Shown here piece by piece: positions 33,190 through 42,598 of a stretch of DNA of 64,000 bases. The notes beneath the pieces are model-generated. The model saw nothing but the letters and a program-made list of their open reading frames with translations. It had not been told where the DNA came from and did no database searches. The stretch covers positions 124,001-188,000 of the forward strand of contig NZ_FNHY01000007.1 in NCBI RefSeq assembly GCF_900103605.1, given 5' to 3'. The position numbers were made by a program, and so were the translations under genes. This stretch comes from Psychrobacillus sp. OK028. Lineage in GTDB: Bacteria; Bacillota; Bacilli; Bacillales_A; Planococcaceae. Every line of letters begins with the position of its first letter. Positions within the stretch are counted from its first letter, which is position 1.

Positions 33190-34779
33190 TCACTTTTTAG
33201 GTATAGAAATGGTAAATCGGGCACCACCAGAATCACTCGTAGTTATATAAATTTGTCCTTGAAGAAGGTTTATTGTATTTTTAACAATTGCCAGTCCAAG
33301 ACCGTGATTTTCCCCTTCTTTTGTAGTGAAACCCTCTTCGAAAATCTTTTCCTGCCATTCTTCTGGAACACCTTTCCCATTATCTTCTATATCAAAAATA
33401 ATGTCGCTTCCAAAATCGGTAAATGACACCTTTACATATGCTTTCTCCCCTTTGGTCTTGCTTGCTGACTCCATTGCATTATCTATTAAATTACCAAGGA
33501 CTGTTAATAGTAATTTTGTATTTAAAGAAGAGGGAATTTGTTTCAAGTTACTGTGTTTATCAATTTCAAATTCAACCTTTAACTCTTTTGATCTATTAAT
33601 TTTTCCAAGAAGACACGCGGCTATAAAAGGATCTTTCACAGAAGCAGATAGGAAAATCACTATATCCTGCCTCTCTCTAACTTCTTCGGAAATAAGTTTC
33701 CTTACTTCTTCATATTCCTCTAGAGTTATTAGTCCATAGATAGTATTTAGCTTGTTTAAATATTCATGATTTTGAGCACGCATATTGTCAGATATGCCCT
33801 TTATTGTTGACAGTTCATCTATTATTTCTTCAATCTCCGATACTGGTCTAATCGTTAATACAGCCCCGCTTGCCTGTTCCTTCAGCAAAATTGGAGCAGC
33901 ATCTACCATATATAGCTGATGCCCAAATAGAAAGTTTTGATTGACTGAGCTTTGTTTAGTTTGAAGAATTGTATCAATCATCTTGATTAAACGGGTGTTA
34001 ATAATTTTCCCACTAGTTTCTATTTGATCATCTCTTAGCATTTCTCGTGCGCGCTTATTCATTGACGTTATTTCATAGCGTTTGTTTACCGCAATTGTAG
34101 CGTCACGTATAAATTCAATCGTTGCTTCTTTTTCTTTAAATAAAAAGGAAATTTCTTCTGGCTCTAGATTGAAAATTAGTTTTTTTACTCTCCTTGCAAT
34201 AATGACAGCTCCTATGAAACCAATTAATACGATGAATATGGAAAACTTAAATATTTTAAAGCGATATTCTTCCACTCTTCTATGTGATTCAGAATTCAAA
34301 AAACCAACCGAGGAAACCCCTATAATATTTTTGTCCTTATCAAAAATGGGTGTTTTCGCTTTAATAGCCGAGCCCGAAATTCCAGTTCCTTCATATACAA
34401 TAGAAGCTCCTTCTTCAAATACTCTACGATTACTTGTACCCATCTGTTTTCCGATATTTTCACTCAAATGATGGGAGTATCGAATATTTTCTTTGTTTCC
34501 AATGACCACATAGCCCGCTCCAGAGGATTTACGAATCTCCTCTGCAATCGGCTGGATAGCCAAAGAAGGATTGGGATCATCGAATGCCTCAATAATTTCT
34601 TCTTTTTGAGCAACCATTTTTGCTACAGTCATCGCCTGATTTCCTAAAGATTTCTCCGTAATATTTTCTATCATCGATGAAAAGATAACGCTTACAGAAA
34701 ACACTGTTAGAATAACCACAATGGATATAAGCCCACTTATTTGAGTTAATAACTTTGGTTGTTTATATTTCCTCCTCAC
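33190..34779 (-). CDS. CitA/DcuS-family sensor histidine kinase
   Basis: 529 residues from GTG 34779. Two membrane helices (about 15-37 and 172-192) flank an extracytoplasmic PAS-like (sCache) sensor; then a cytoplasmic PAS (about 215-320), a phospho-acceptor region MRAQNHEYLNKLNTI (His near 340), and an ATPase domain with NLIDNAMES, DNGKGVP and GLGLAIVKN. This is the DcuS/CitA/MalK architecture, sensing C4-dicarboxylates or citrate. The likely targets are the binding protein at 30460 and its unseen permease. Confidence 0.9.
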   Translation of the reverse strand: MRRKYKQPKLLTQISGLISIVVILTVFSVSVIFSSMIENITEKSLGNQAMTVAKMVAQKEEIIEAFDDPNPSLAIQPIAEEIRKSSGAGYVVIGNKENIRYSHHLSENIGKQMGTSNRRVFEEGASIVYEGTGISGSAIKAKTPIFDKDKNIIGVSSVGFLNSESHRRVEEYRFKIFKFSIFIVLIGFIGAVIIARRVKKLIFNLEPEEISFLFKEKEATIEFIRDATIAVNKRYEITSMNKRAREMLRDDQIETSGKIINTRLIKMIDTILQTKQSSVNQNFLFGHQLYMVDAAPILLKEQASGAVLTIRPVSEIEEIIDELSTIKGISDNMRAQNHEYLNKLNTIYGLITLEEYEEVRKLISEEVRERQDIVIFLSASVKDPFIAACLLGKINRSKELKVEFEIDKHSNLKQIPSSLNTKLLLTVLGNLIDNAMESASKTKGEKAYVKVSFTDFGSDIIFDIEDNGKGVPEEWQEKIFEEGFTTKEGENHGLGLAIVKNTINLLQGQIYITTSDSGGARFTISIPKK

Positions 34780-34865
34780 AGATTAGCCCTGCTTTCCTAT
34801 ATACAATCTATGTAATTACTTCGATTTATCATTGTTCAACTATTCCAAGCTCAAACAATAGTTTT

Positions 34866-34898
34866 AAAAAAACGCAGACTCTCATAGACAGAGTCTGC
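34866..34898 (-). terminator. Strong leftward terminator downstream of the orphan small RNA
   Basis: Stem GCAGACTCT (34874-34882)/AGAGTCTGC (34890-34898), followed on the minus strand by TTTTTTT. It has no other gene to serve in this direction. Confidence 0.85.
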
Positions 34899-35052
34899 AT
34901 TTCTATTAATTGCTGTGTAACCACGGATGATAAATCAAAGTCTTTTAACAAAGGTTCGACGATTATCTAAGACACAAGATCGACCGCTCTTTTGCGGTTA
35001 TGAGTTGTAGGACTGGATATTAGCTTATCCTGTCTTTCTTTGATTTATCTCT
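34866..35052 (-). ncRNA. Orphan antitoxin-like small RNA (toxin-less copy 3)
   Basis: The 487-bp gap between the kinase and the pyrophosphohydrolase has no credible gene, but 34928-35064 aligns with the 3' halves of toxin loci 1 and 2 (GACCGCTCTTTTGCGG, GGACTGGATATTAGC...). The toxin frame is gone. The minus-strand promoter is intact: TTGTAT (35082-35087), 17-bp spacer, TATAAT (35059-35064). The old terminator hairpin is decayed, but a perfect 9-bp stem GCAGACTCT/AGAGTCTGC (34874-34898) plus seven T provides a new end. Expected RNA about 187 nt. Confidence 0.6.
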
Positions 35053-35266
35053 AAATTCATTATATACAGAAAATTATTCACATACAACATAACAAAGTTT
35101 AATTTAGTTTAAAAGCCAATTCAATAATTGTAAAAACTTTCTGTTCCTTTTGATGGAATATATCAAAGAATTCTTTTTCTATGCCTGTTAAGATTGTTAT
35201 AGATTCTAGGTTTACTTTCAAATAATTCTAATTTTCTCTATAATAAATGAAAAAGGAGGATATCCA

Positions 35267-35593
35267 ATGCCAGTTTACAACAAATTAGTACGCGACCTAA
35301 TACCACAAGTGATCGAAAACGCAGGTAGCAAATTCACTACACGAACGCTAGATCCTTCCGAACACTTAACGGAAATAAAGAAAAAACTATATGAAGAAGT
35401 ACAGGAATTCCAAGAAACGTTGAACCACCAAGATGCACTAGAGGAATTAGCCGACATTTTAGAGCTAATCCATGCAGCCCTTCCTATTCATGAAGCAACT
35501 TATGAAGATCTAGAGAAAATTCGCATAGCGAAGAAAGAAAAACGTGGTGGATTTGAAGAAGGAATTTATTTGATAGAGGTTGAGGATGAGTAA
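35267..35593 (+). CDS. MazG-like NTP pyrophosphohydrolase (COG4997 type)
   Basis: 108 residues, ATG at 35267 behind AAGGAGG. YNKLVRDLIPQVIENAG and the metal-binding acidic pattern EEVQEF ... EELADILELI (E-x3-E ... E-x2-D) are those of all-alpha NTP pyrophosphatases related to HisE/MazG. It cleaves NTPs to NMP and PPi. Its last bases overlap the start of the PLD-helicase, so the two are translationally coupled. MazG-like enzymes occur both as housekeeping and in phage defence. Confidence 0.85.
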   Translation: MPVYNKLVRDLIPQVIENAGSKFTTRTLDPSEHLTEIKKKLYEEVQEFQETLNHQDALEELADILELIHAALPIHEATYEDLEKIRIAKKEKRGGFEEGIYLIEVEDE

Positions 35594-37988
35594 GTTACGG
35601 CTTATTACATCGAATCTAATTCAAGATTTAACGAAGCTTTCTGCGGATGCAACTAGTATTTACTGGGTAACTGCATTCGCGATGAAATCAGGTGTTAAGC
35701 TAGTGCTTCCTGCGTTAAAAGAAGCACTAGCTAGAAATACAGAACTTAAAATATTAGTTGGGGATTACTTATATATTACGCAGCCCCAAGCACTCGAATT
35801 GCTGTTAAAGGAACTACCTGGAGCAGAAATCAGATTACATAAAAGTAGCGGTATCTCCTTCCATCCGAAGGCTTATTTGTTTCGCTCTGAAATAAACAAC
35901 CATTTAATCGTTGGATCTTCCAACCTATCTGCCTCTGCACTGCAAAGAGGTGTTGAATGGAATCTATATGCCCCTGCCGAAGTTAGTGGACTTGTTTTCG
36001 AGGAAGCAACAGATGAATTTATGAAACTGTTTTATTCAGACTCTACCATCTCATTGAATAAAGAAACGCTAGAAACGTATGCAAGTGCATATGAACAAGC
36101 AAACCTGACAGTTCCTTTAAGTCAAAAATGGACTGAGTCGGAAGAACAAGAAGTGATGTTTGGACCTATTGTTACTGAATCAAAAATTCATGAACAACCG
36201 GAACCCTATATTACAGAACCGACTGAGCTCACTCCACGTCCAGCACAGGTTATGGCTTTAGATGCATTGCAGGAAACCATGCAAGATGAATATGACAAAG
36301 CACTCGTCGTTCTAGCAACTGGCCTTGGCAAAACCTATTTAGCAGCTTTCTTCGCGGAGCAATTCGAGCGAGTGTTATTTATTGCGCACCGGGAAGAAAT
36401 ATTGAACCAAGCAAAAGCTTCATTCTTACATGTTCACCCTGAAAAAAAAGCAGGTCTATACAATGCTATCGAGAAAAATAAGGATGCTGACTTTGTCTTT
36501 GCATCCATTCACACACTAACTCAAAAATTCCATCTAGAGCAATTCAATCCACAAGCCTTCGATTTAATCGTAATCGATGAGTTCCATCATGCAGCAGCTC
36601 CAAGCTATGAACGAGTGTTAGAGCACTTTAAGCCAAAGTTCCTACTTGGCATCACTGCAACACCTGACCGTTTAGATAACAAAGACGTCTATAGCATCTG
36701 TGATGGAAACATCGCTATTCGTATTCATTTTATCGATGCCATTCAGCGAAACTGGCTGTCTCCCTTCCACTATTACGGAGTTTACGACGACACAGACTAC
36801 TCCCAAATTCGGTGGTTGGGTACAGGCTATGATGAGGAAGAACTATCGCGGGTTCAATTAAGAGAAGAAATGGCGGAGAAAATATTACAGGCTTGGATAG
36901 AGCGGAAACAAACAAGAACTATCGGTTTCTGTTCCACTGTTAGACAAGCAAAATTCCTTAGTAATTACTTTGAAAAAGCAGGCTACCGGTCTATAGCTTT
37001 GAGTGGAACGACACCAAGAAATAATCGAATGAGTGCTAGAAAACAACTGGAATCCGGACAACTCGATATCATTTTTACAGTAGATTTGTTCAATGAAGGC
37101 GTCGACATTCCAACAGTAGATACTCTTCTCTTCGCACGTCCAACAGAATCGATTACAGTATTTACCCAGCAAATTGGTCGTGGGCTTCGTCTAGCAAAAG
37201 AAAAATCGTACTGCGTCATCATTGATCTGATCGGAAACTATCGTAATGCAGATACAAAGTTAACTGTATTCACACCAGATTCAACTGATAAAGCTCCGTT
37301 AAATATAATTCAAACTTCCTTACCAGGACAATGTGTATTTAATCTAGAAACAGAAATTATCGACTTAGTAAAAGAAATGGCAAGAAAAGTTGCATCCCAT
37401 AAACAGCGACTCATCTATGAATATTTCCGACTAAAAGAAGAAATGGGAACAAGGCCATCCTATCTCGAGTATCATCTTAAATCGGGAATTATCGCAACAA
37501 ACGTTAAAAAGGAATTCGGCTCCTATGTAGGAATGCTAAAAGAAGCTGGGGAATTAAATGAGCAGGAATTAGAAGCTTTTGAGCTTTATAAAGATTGGCT
37601 AGAAGAAGTAGAAAAAACAGCCATGTCTAAAAGCTATAAAATGGTTTTACTGAAATACATGCTTTCAAGAGGTGTAAATCATTGGCATGAGCCTGTAAAA
37701 GCGGAGGAAGTTGCTCCCTTCTTTGCCGAGTACTTAACAGCGAAGGAATATAGAAGAAAGATTGATGTGATTGATACGGATTTGAAGAAAGTTGCTTCCT
37801 TAATTGAGCGTATGCCTATGACTAAATGGAGTGGGTCCTCTAAAGGGAAGATTACATTTGAAAATGGGGTATTAAAGTTGAATTTCAATGTGATGGAATC
37901 GGTGAATGATATTGTGTTTGAATGGACGAAGGAGATTTGTGAGTTTCGATTGCATTGGTATTTTGGGAAGAAAGGTGAGAAGATTTAA
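35586..37988 (+). CDS. PLD-nuclease/SF2 helicase fusion
   Basis: 800 residues from the ATG at 35586, overlapping the previous stop (GATGAGTAA). N-terminal phospholipase D-like domain with one HKD motif (FHPKAYLF, His93/Lys95, then GSSNLSAS at 110-117). SF2 helicase: Walker A LATGLGKT (243-250), DEFH box (331-334), ITATPDR, and motif VI QQIGRGLRL near 527. The C-terminal 200 residues are alpha-helical and of unknown role. This COG3886-COG1061 fusion is common in defence islands and may cut or unwind foreign DNA. A decayed copy of its 3' part is at 42586-43500. Confidence 0.85.
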   Translation: MSKLRLITSNLIQDLTKLSADATSIYWVTAFAMKSGVKLVLPALKEALARNTELKILVGDYLYITQPQALELLLKELPGAEIRLHKSSGISFHPKAYLFRSEINNHLIVGSSNLSASALQRGVEWNLYAPAEVSGLVFEEATDEFMKLFYSDSTISLNKETLETYASAYEQANLTVPLSQKWTESEEQEVMFGPIVTESKIHEQPEPYITEPTELTPRPAQVMALDALQETMQDEYDKALVVLATGLGKTYLAAFFAEQFERVLFIAHREEILNQAKASFLHVHPEKKAGLYNAIEKNKDADFVFASIHTLTQKFHLEQFNPQAFDLIVIDEFHHAAAPSYERVLEHFKPKFLLGITATPDRLDNKDVYSICDGNIAIRIHFIDAIQRNWLSPFHYYGVYDDTDYSQIRWLGTGYDEEELSRVQLREEMAEKILQAWIERKQTRTIGFCSTVRQAKFLSNYFEKAGYRSIALSGTTPRNNRMSARKQLESGQLDIIFTVDLFNEGVDIPTVDTLLFARPTESITVFTQQIGRGLRLAKEKSYCVIIDLIGNYRNADTKLTVFTPDSTDKAPLNIIQTSLPGQCVFNLETEIIDLVKEMARKVASHKQRLIYEYFRLKEEMGTRPSYLEYHLKSGIIATNVKKEFGSYVGMLKEAGELNEQELEAFELYKDWLEEVEKTAMSKSYKMVLLKYMLSRGVNHWHEPVKAEEVAPFFAEYLTAKEYRRKIDVIDTDLKKVASLIERMPMTKWSGSSKGKITFENGVLKLNFNVMESVNDIVFEWTKEICEFRLHWYFGKKGEKI

Positions 37989-38019
37989 AGGTATCTATTA
38001 TAGGGTAGATACCTTTAAA
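37984..38019. terminator. Bidirectional terminator after the helicase
   Basis: A 14-bp stem TTTAAAGGTATCTA/TAGATACCTTTAAA overlapping the stop codon. A mutated version follows the decayed copy at about 43498-43530. Confidence 0.85.
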
Positions 38020-38077
38020 TCTGCCTAGAACTAATGAACTTTGGATTATAATTATAAAACATAGAGTCTTAGCGTAA

Positions 38078-38977
38078 CTAAACTTTAAAACGATATCCTT
38101 TATCGAGATATTTTCTCTGCAGCTCAAGATACTCTTTAGAAAACTGTTTAACGCCTAATTCAGTACAACCATCATCAATTACATCCTTCATCCTCTTATC
38201 TACAAAATGGTAGACTTCCTCAATGTCTCTAATAATTTCAGGTTTGTTCTGATCGTATAGTTTTAGTAATCCTTTTCGAATGTCTTCCATTTGTTGTGGA
38301 GTAGTAAAGCCTGGTACTATGCCATTTGCTTGCATGTTAATTCTATCTAATAAAATGGATATCGGATGTTTATTGTCCTTAGGTATTGTATTAAAACTAT
38401 CAATTATATTAGACATTTCTTCTTGGAGGTCCTCAATTTTTATCATTAAAGCTTTTTCAATGGAATTGTTTGATGGAATTTCTATCCTAATCGGTTCCAT
38501 GTTGTCATCTAAACCCAAATGGCCTTTTACTATTTCTCTAACAATTGGATACGCATTCTTTACTATATCAACATCCCTTACACTTTCTATTCTTTTATCA
38601 CCATGAAATAAATTGTTCCTTACTTTGTTTAATATGAACATTAAATTACGTAAAGCTAGCCTTGGGTTTCTATCAATATTCCTTTTTAGTTTTTCTTGGT
38701 CTTCTGATGTATCAGCTATTTCTTGTTTCTTATCTAAAAACCTAATAGACGGAACAATATCACAGAAAAATTTTACTTCTTTATAAGTTAAGATATTTTT
38801 AATAGTATCATCATTAATTTCGTTGGTAATTGACTTTATTTTATCTAATTCTTGACCTTCCCGCCGTCCATAAATGGCGTTGAAGGATATCCATATACTA
38901 ATAAATTGATCAAAACTGTCATCACAATCTACCGCTTTTTCATACCATCTTCTAGAAACTTCCATAAAATTCTGCAT
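38078..38977 (-). CDS. HEPN-domain (Apea-like) protein
   Basis: 299 residues from the ATG at 38977 behind AAGGGTG. The N-terminal half is helical, with FISIWISFNAIYG (about 25-37) and the R-x4-H motif RNNLFH (Arg120, His125), the catalytic signature of HEPN ribonucleases. The C-terminal half (SNIIDSFNTIPKDNK, IRKGLLKLYDQ) matches nothing I know. HEPN proteins are frequent RNA-cutting effectors in abortive phage defence and toxin-antitoxin systems. No obvious partner antitoxin overlaps it; the DUF262 gene upstream is 300 bp away on the same strand. Confidence 0.65.
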   Translation of the reverse strand: MQNFMEVSRRWYEKAVDCDDSFDQFISIWISFNAIYGRREGQELDKIKSITNEINDDTIKNILTYKEVKFFCDIVPSIRFLDKKQEIADTSEDQEKLKRNIDRNPRLALRNLMFILNKVRNNLFHGDKRIESVRDVDIVKNAYPIVREIVKGHLGLDDNMEPIRIEIPSNNSIEKALMIKIEDLQEEMSNIIDSFNTIPKDNKHPISILLDRINMQANGIVPGFTTPQQMEDIRKGLLKLYDQNKPEIIRDIEEVYHFVDKRMKDVIDDGCTELGVKQFSKEYLELQRKYLDKGYRFKV

Positions 38978-39275
38978 AATTTCACCCTTCATAAATAGTA
39001 TTATTCATAAACTATTTCTTTTCAGAAAAAGTTGTAAAGATATCATGAAACAAACATCTTCTTTAACGGTAGTAAAGCCCTTAAATCTGTAGGTATATTT
39101 TCTTAGCATTTCATAACTAAATCAAGTAGCTCTTCAAAATCTACTAATACTTGGTTAACCTAACTGCTCCTTGTTAGGTTTACTTACCTTAAACACAGTA
39201 TCATTAATTTTTGTTCCCTTTGTATAAAAAACATGAATGTTTCTAATACAAGGTAGCTTATTTAGACCTTCATTT

Positions 39276-40898
39276 TTACTCAACCCCCACTTCTTTTTTA
39301 CTTCTGAGAATCAATTTTTCTTGTAGCTCCTGACTGATAAGTTCCGCTCTCTTTTGGAAAAACACATCGTAATCGTCATCCCAAATACCAAAACTGTCCA
39401 TATCAATCAAATGAGACTTCATAGTTTCGTTTAGTTTTTTATTATTTTTTTTAAAGTCGCTCATGTAAATAGATGGAGCTTTTGCTCTAATCACTCTTTT
39501 ATTTAGAAAATCATCAACAATCGTTATGTTCAAGATATGGTTGATATAATCTTCATGTTCTTTATTTTTTAAGTAAGCCTTTGGAAAGAAGTGATGATAG
39601 TTTTTGCTTGTAGCTATCTGCAACCAGGCATTATCAATATGAACTTTCGTATTATCAGCAAATGATTTTGGTTCTTTGGATGCTAATAAACATAATAACG
39701 CTTTAATGAAACTGCGTCCGGTTCCAAACCATCCTTGCTCAATAATTCTGTCTGGCGAAATATTTACTTCATAATCATAAGTTGGAAGTCCATTACTCAA
39801 AACCTTCTCAATTCTTTTTATATCTTGGCCAAGTTTTGTTTCTACTCCACTTGAATATCTTTCTGATAATGAAACTCTCCAAAAGAAATCCTGTAAGTAT
39901 TCTTTCTTTTCATCAAGTGGTCGATCCGGATGATAGTAAAAAAAGTAAGAAAAAGGTGCTAATAAAGCATCATAAGGTAATATTTTGGATACAGGAATAC
40001 CATATTGATTTTTAAAATAATCAATTGCTTTCTTTACTGCAACCGTAACAGGTTCCCAAGTATCAATAAATAGTTGTTTATCTAATTTAAGAATTTGCTT
40101 CCTAGTACAATCCTTTTTCAGAATAAGCGAAATGATTTGAAGAATGGTTGAACTTGAGATAGTTTTATAGTCTTCACCTAAATCATCCATCAATACTTCA
40201 AGTCTTTCAGCCAGATCAAAATTTTTGATTTGGTCATATGTTTTGGCTACCATAATTTCAAATAACGTCAGCGTTTTTCCTCCAACATTCAACCGTGTAA
40301 AAACTTCAGTCGCCACATCTAAAGGTGCATTCTTTAGAATAACTAATGAAAATTGATAAGAAGTAAACCTTGCTTTATAGAAATCTATTTTCATGAGACC
40401 CTGTTCTGTATATTTCTTTGCAAGTGCACCGATTCCACCATATAATAAATCGTAAATTTTCACATAACGTGTAGGATTCTTTATATCATGGTTTAATGTT
40501 ACAACTTCTTCATCCTCTTTAGCCTCTAAATCTATATAAATTTCTGAGAAGTCATCTACTTTTCCATCTCTTAAGAGACTCAACCCTCTAAAGCATGTAT
40601 ACAAGCTCGTGATTCTTTGTTGCCCATCTAATACATACTGAGCAATATGTCCAACTGGAGTGTCTGGAAGGGTATGATTGCCAATATTACGAACGGATCG
40701 CAATTCTTCTTGTGTCTCCCAGAGAATGAAAGTTCCAATTGGAAACCCTTTTGCAATACTATCCAGTAATTGTGAAGCTGCTTTTTTTTCCCATACGTAA
40801 TCTCTTTGGAATTGTGGGATTTTGACCCTTCCACTCTCAATATTATTTATTAACGAAGATAACCCCACGCTTTGTGGTTCGGGTTGTATCACTATCAT
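39276..40898 (-). CDS. DUF262/DUF1524 (GmrSD-like) protein
   Basis: 540 residues, ATG at 40898 behind AAGGGGG. The N-terminal DUF262 ParB-like NTPase part has VKIPQFQRDYVWEKK (25-39) and DGQQR (91-95). The C-terminus has a His-Me finger-like YHHFFPKAYL near residue 435 followed by NITIVDDFLNKRV, as in DUF1524 nucleases. This is the fused GmrS-GmrD layout of type IV enzymes that attack modified phage DNA, or of related BrxU-like defence proteins. The target modification cannot be predicted. Confidence 0.82.
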   Translation of the reverse strand: MIVIQPEPQSVGLSSLINNIESGRVKIPQFQRDYVWEKKAASQLLDSIAKGFPIGTFILWETQEELRSVRNIGNHTLPDTPVGHIAQYVLDGQQRITSLYTCFRGLSLLRDGKVDDFSEIYIDLEAKEDEEVVTLNHDIKNPTRYVKIYDLLYGGIGALAKKYTEQGLMKIDFYKARFTSYQFSLVILKNAPLDVATEVFTRLNVGGKTLTLFEIMVAKTYDQIKNFDLAERLEVLMDDLGEDYKTISSSTILQIISLILKKDCTRKQILKLDKQLFIDTWEPVTVAVKKAIDYFKNQYGIPVSKILPYDALLAPFSYFFYYHPDRPLDEKKEYLQDFFWRVSLSERYSSGVETKLGQDIKRIEKVLSNGLPTYDYEVNISPDRIIEQGWFGTGRSFIKALLCLLASKEPKSFADNTKVHIDNAWLQIATSKNYHHFFPKAYLKNKEHEDYINHILNITIVDDFLNKRVIRAKAPSIYMSDFKKNNKKLNETMKSHLIDMDSFGIWDDDYDVFFQKRAELISQELQEKLILRSKKEVGVE

Positions 40899-41218
40899 TT
40901 TCCCCCTTAAATTTTTTATACTTCCTTAACCAAATAACTCTTTCATTCTCGAAATATTAGAAGTTCTAGTAGTATAAATATATTTTTTCCTGCGTCAGAA
41001 ACAAATTGAAGAAACTCTAAACCATTTTAAGTTGCCCATTCACATGTAACCATCAATTAACGGAAAAAATGGTGACAGTGTCTCCAAGATTTATAACAAT
41101 GATGAGGATCATTTACTAATGCATAAACATATTTTAAAGTAATTACTTTAATCATCCTAATCTCTCACCTCTTTATTGGCAAAGTTCTATGAATCATTTT
41201 TATTTTTATATTTAAAAC
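40899..41218. other. Gene-free stretch
   Basis: A+T-rich, with stop codons in all frames and no hairpin with a T-tail that I could find. It holds the promoter region of the DUF262 gene, whose boxes I could not assign. Confidence 0.4.
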
Positions 41219-41756
41219 CTAAGTATTTGGCCATTTAAAATCATTTTTATAATAGTTCACTTTCAAACGTTGTAAATCATATTCCCATTCGGAAATTGCA
41301 TATCTGAATTTTTTACTACCAGTTTTCTGACCTTTTCTTAATTTCACATTTCCTACAATAATATATACCACCTTTTTTAAACCCATAGCTGAAACAGCTT
41401 CTTGTAAGATTGTCCATCTCTTTACTTTTGTAGAATCAGTAATCTGATAACCCATTTTCCGTAATGGACTCATATCTTTAAGTGCATACGAATCACCAAA
41501 ATTAGTTGTTGCAACCGTTAATTCCGTAGAAGGCCTATCTTAGTTTTAATATCATGCTTTTTTTAACTTTCTTATTTTCTATTACATGTATATAACCAGG
41601 TTTAATTTCTTTTCTTATTCGTTTTAATTCTTGTTTAGTTACATAAAAATCCATTTTTTCTTGATTAGTCAAGGCGTTTATGCCAATTTTCTTTATTATT
41701 TTTGTCATACTTCCATTTTCATAGACAGCTAATTCAACAGGAGTATAAATCACCAT
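41219..41756 (-). pseudogene. Frameshifted gene of unknown function
   Basis: Two overlapping frames read as one protein of about 175 residues: 41756-41535 (MVIYTPVELAVYENGSMTK..., ending KKSMILKLR-stop) and a frame open from just upstream of that stop (RPSTELTVATTNFGDSYALK) to 41219 (SEWEYDLQRLKVNYY). The second part has no start of its own with a ribosome site. A one-base slip near 41535 would join them. No domain recognised. Similar small proteins occur in Bacillales genomes in my recollection, which is weak evidence. Confidence 0.5.
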
Positions 41757-41990
41757 TATCCATTTCTAATTTCTTTATTGTTGCACTTAGCACTCTATTT
41801 TCATCCTCTAATTTTCTAATTTTCTAATTTGAGTATTGTTATTACTATAGATATTATCAATTTCATCATTTACAAATTCCATGATTTTTTTCTTATATTC
41901 CACATTTAATCTTCCTCTTTTATCTGAATTGATAATGATCAAAGTATTTTTTCAAGACTCCAGCTTTTAGCTATCACCTCTTAAATAAAA

Positions 41991-42206
41991 CTATCTCATT
42001 TTAAGATAAGCTCGTCTCTCCGCATAATTCGTACACTCCACACAAAGCTTAACTTTTTTACCTTGGGGATTTTTATATAGACGGTACGGACCAGCTTTTC
42101 GTTTGCATATCGCACATTTAGAACTAAAAATGCTAAAAATAATAATACATCTTCTTTCTATCTTATATTTTACGAACTGGTTGCTTGAATTATTTGATTT
42201 CCACAT
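41991..42206 (-). pseudogene. Small zinc-ribbon-like protein, start uncertain
   Basis: The C-terminal part CAICKRKAGPYRLY ... KVKLCVECTNYAERRAYLK has two C-x2-C knuckles, expected to bind one zinc ion. The frame to 42206 gives 71 residues, but the leading 28 look non-native and there is no binding site. An ATT codon sits where a start for a 48-residue protein would be expected, so the start may be lost. Function unknown. Confidence 0.4.
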
Positions 42207-42412
42207 ACATATAATAACCAGTCGATATACCTAACTGATTATTCAGAACTATAAATCCAGATGTAATCCCTTTCTTTTTTCATCTTTTCCCACATTCATT
42301 TTCATACCTTCATCCTAACAAAACCACCAATCATTGTAAATTGTATGTTAAAATATTCGGCATAGGTATACATATTTCGAGGATATACAACTATTGATAT
42401 GAGGTGAGTTTA

Positions 42413-42598
42413 ATGACTATCGTTCCTATGAACGAGAAGGCAAAAAGGTTAATTCAATATATTAATGAGCTTTCCCAATTGAAACAAAAACCTATTGCTA
42501 GTTATAAAAAGTATGATGAGGTTTTGTGGGTATCAAAGTTACCTGAAGGTGCAGAATGCCAAGATGCATTTAATAATAAGATAGTTGACTGGATATGA
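42413..42598 (+). pseudogene. N-terminal fragment of an unidentified protein, fused to helicase debris
   Basis: 61 codons from an ATG with GAGGTGAG upstream (MTIVPMNEKAKRLIQYINEL ...). The coding sequence is cut where similarity to the helicase copy begins (42586), so it has lost most of its length. I cannot name the parent protein. Confidence 0.45.

Noticed and set aside
38978-39275. Possible short coding remnant between HEPN and DUF262 genes
   Set aside because: Short readable pieces are broken by stops and match nothing known; the AACCTAAC/GTTAGGTT stem there has no T-run and is too weak to call.
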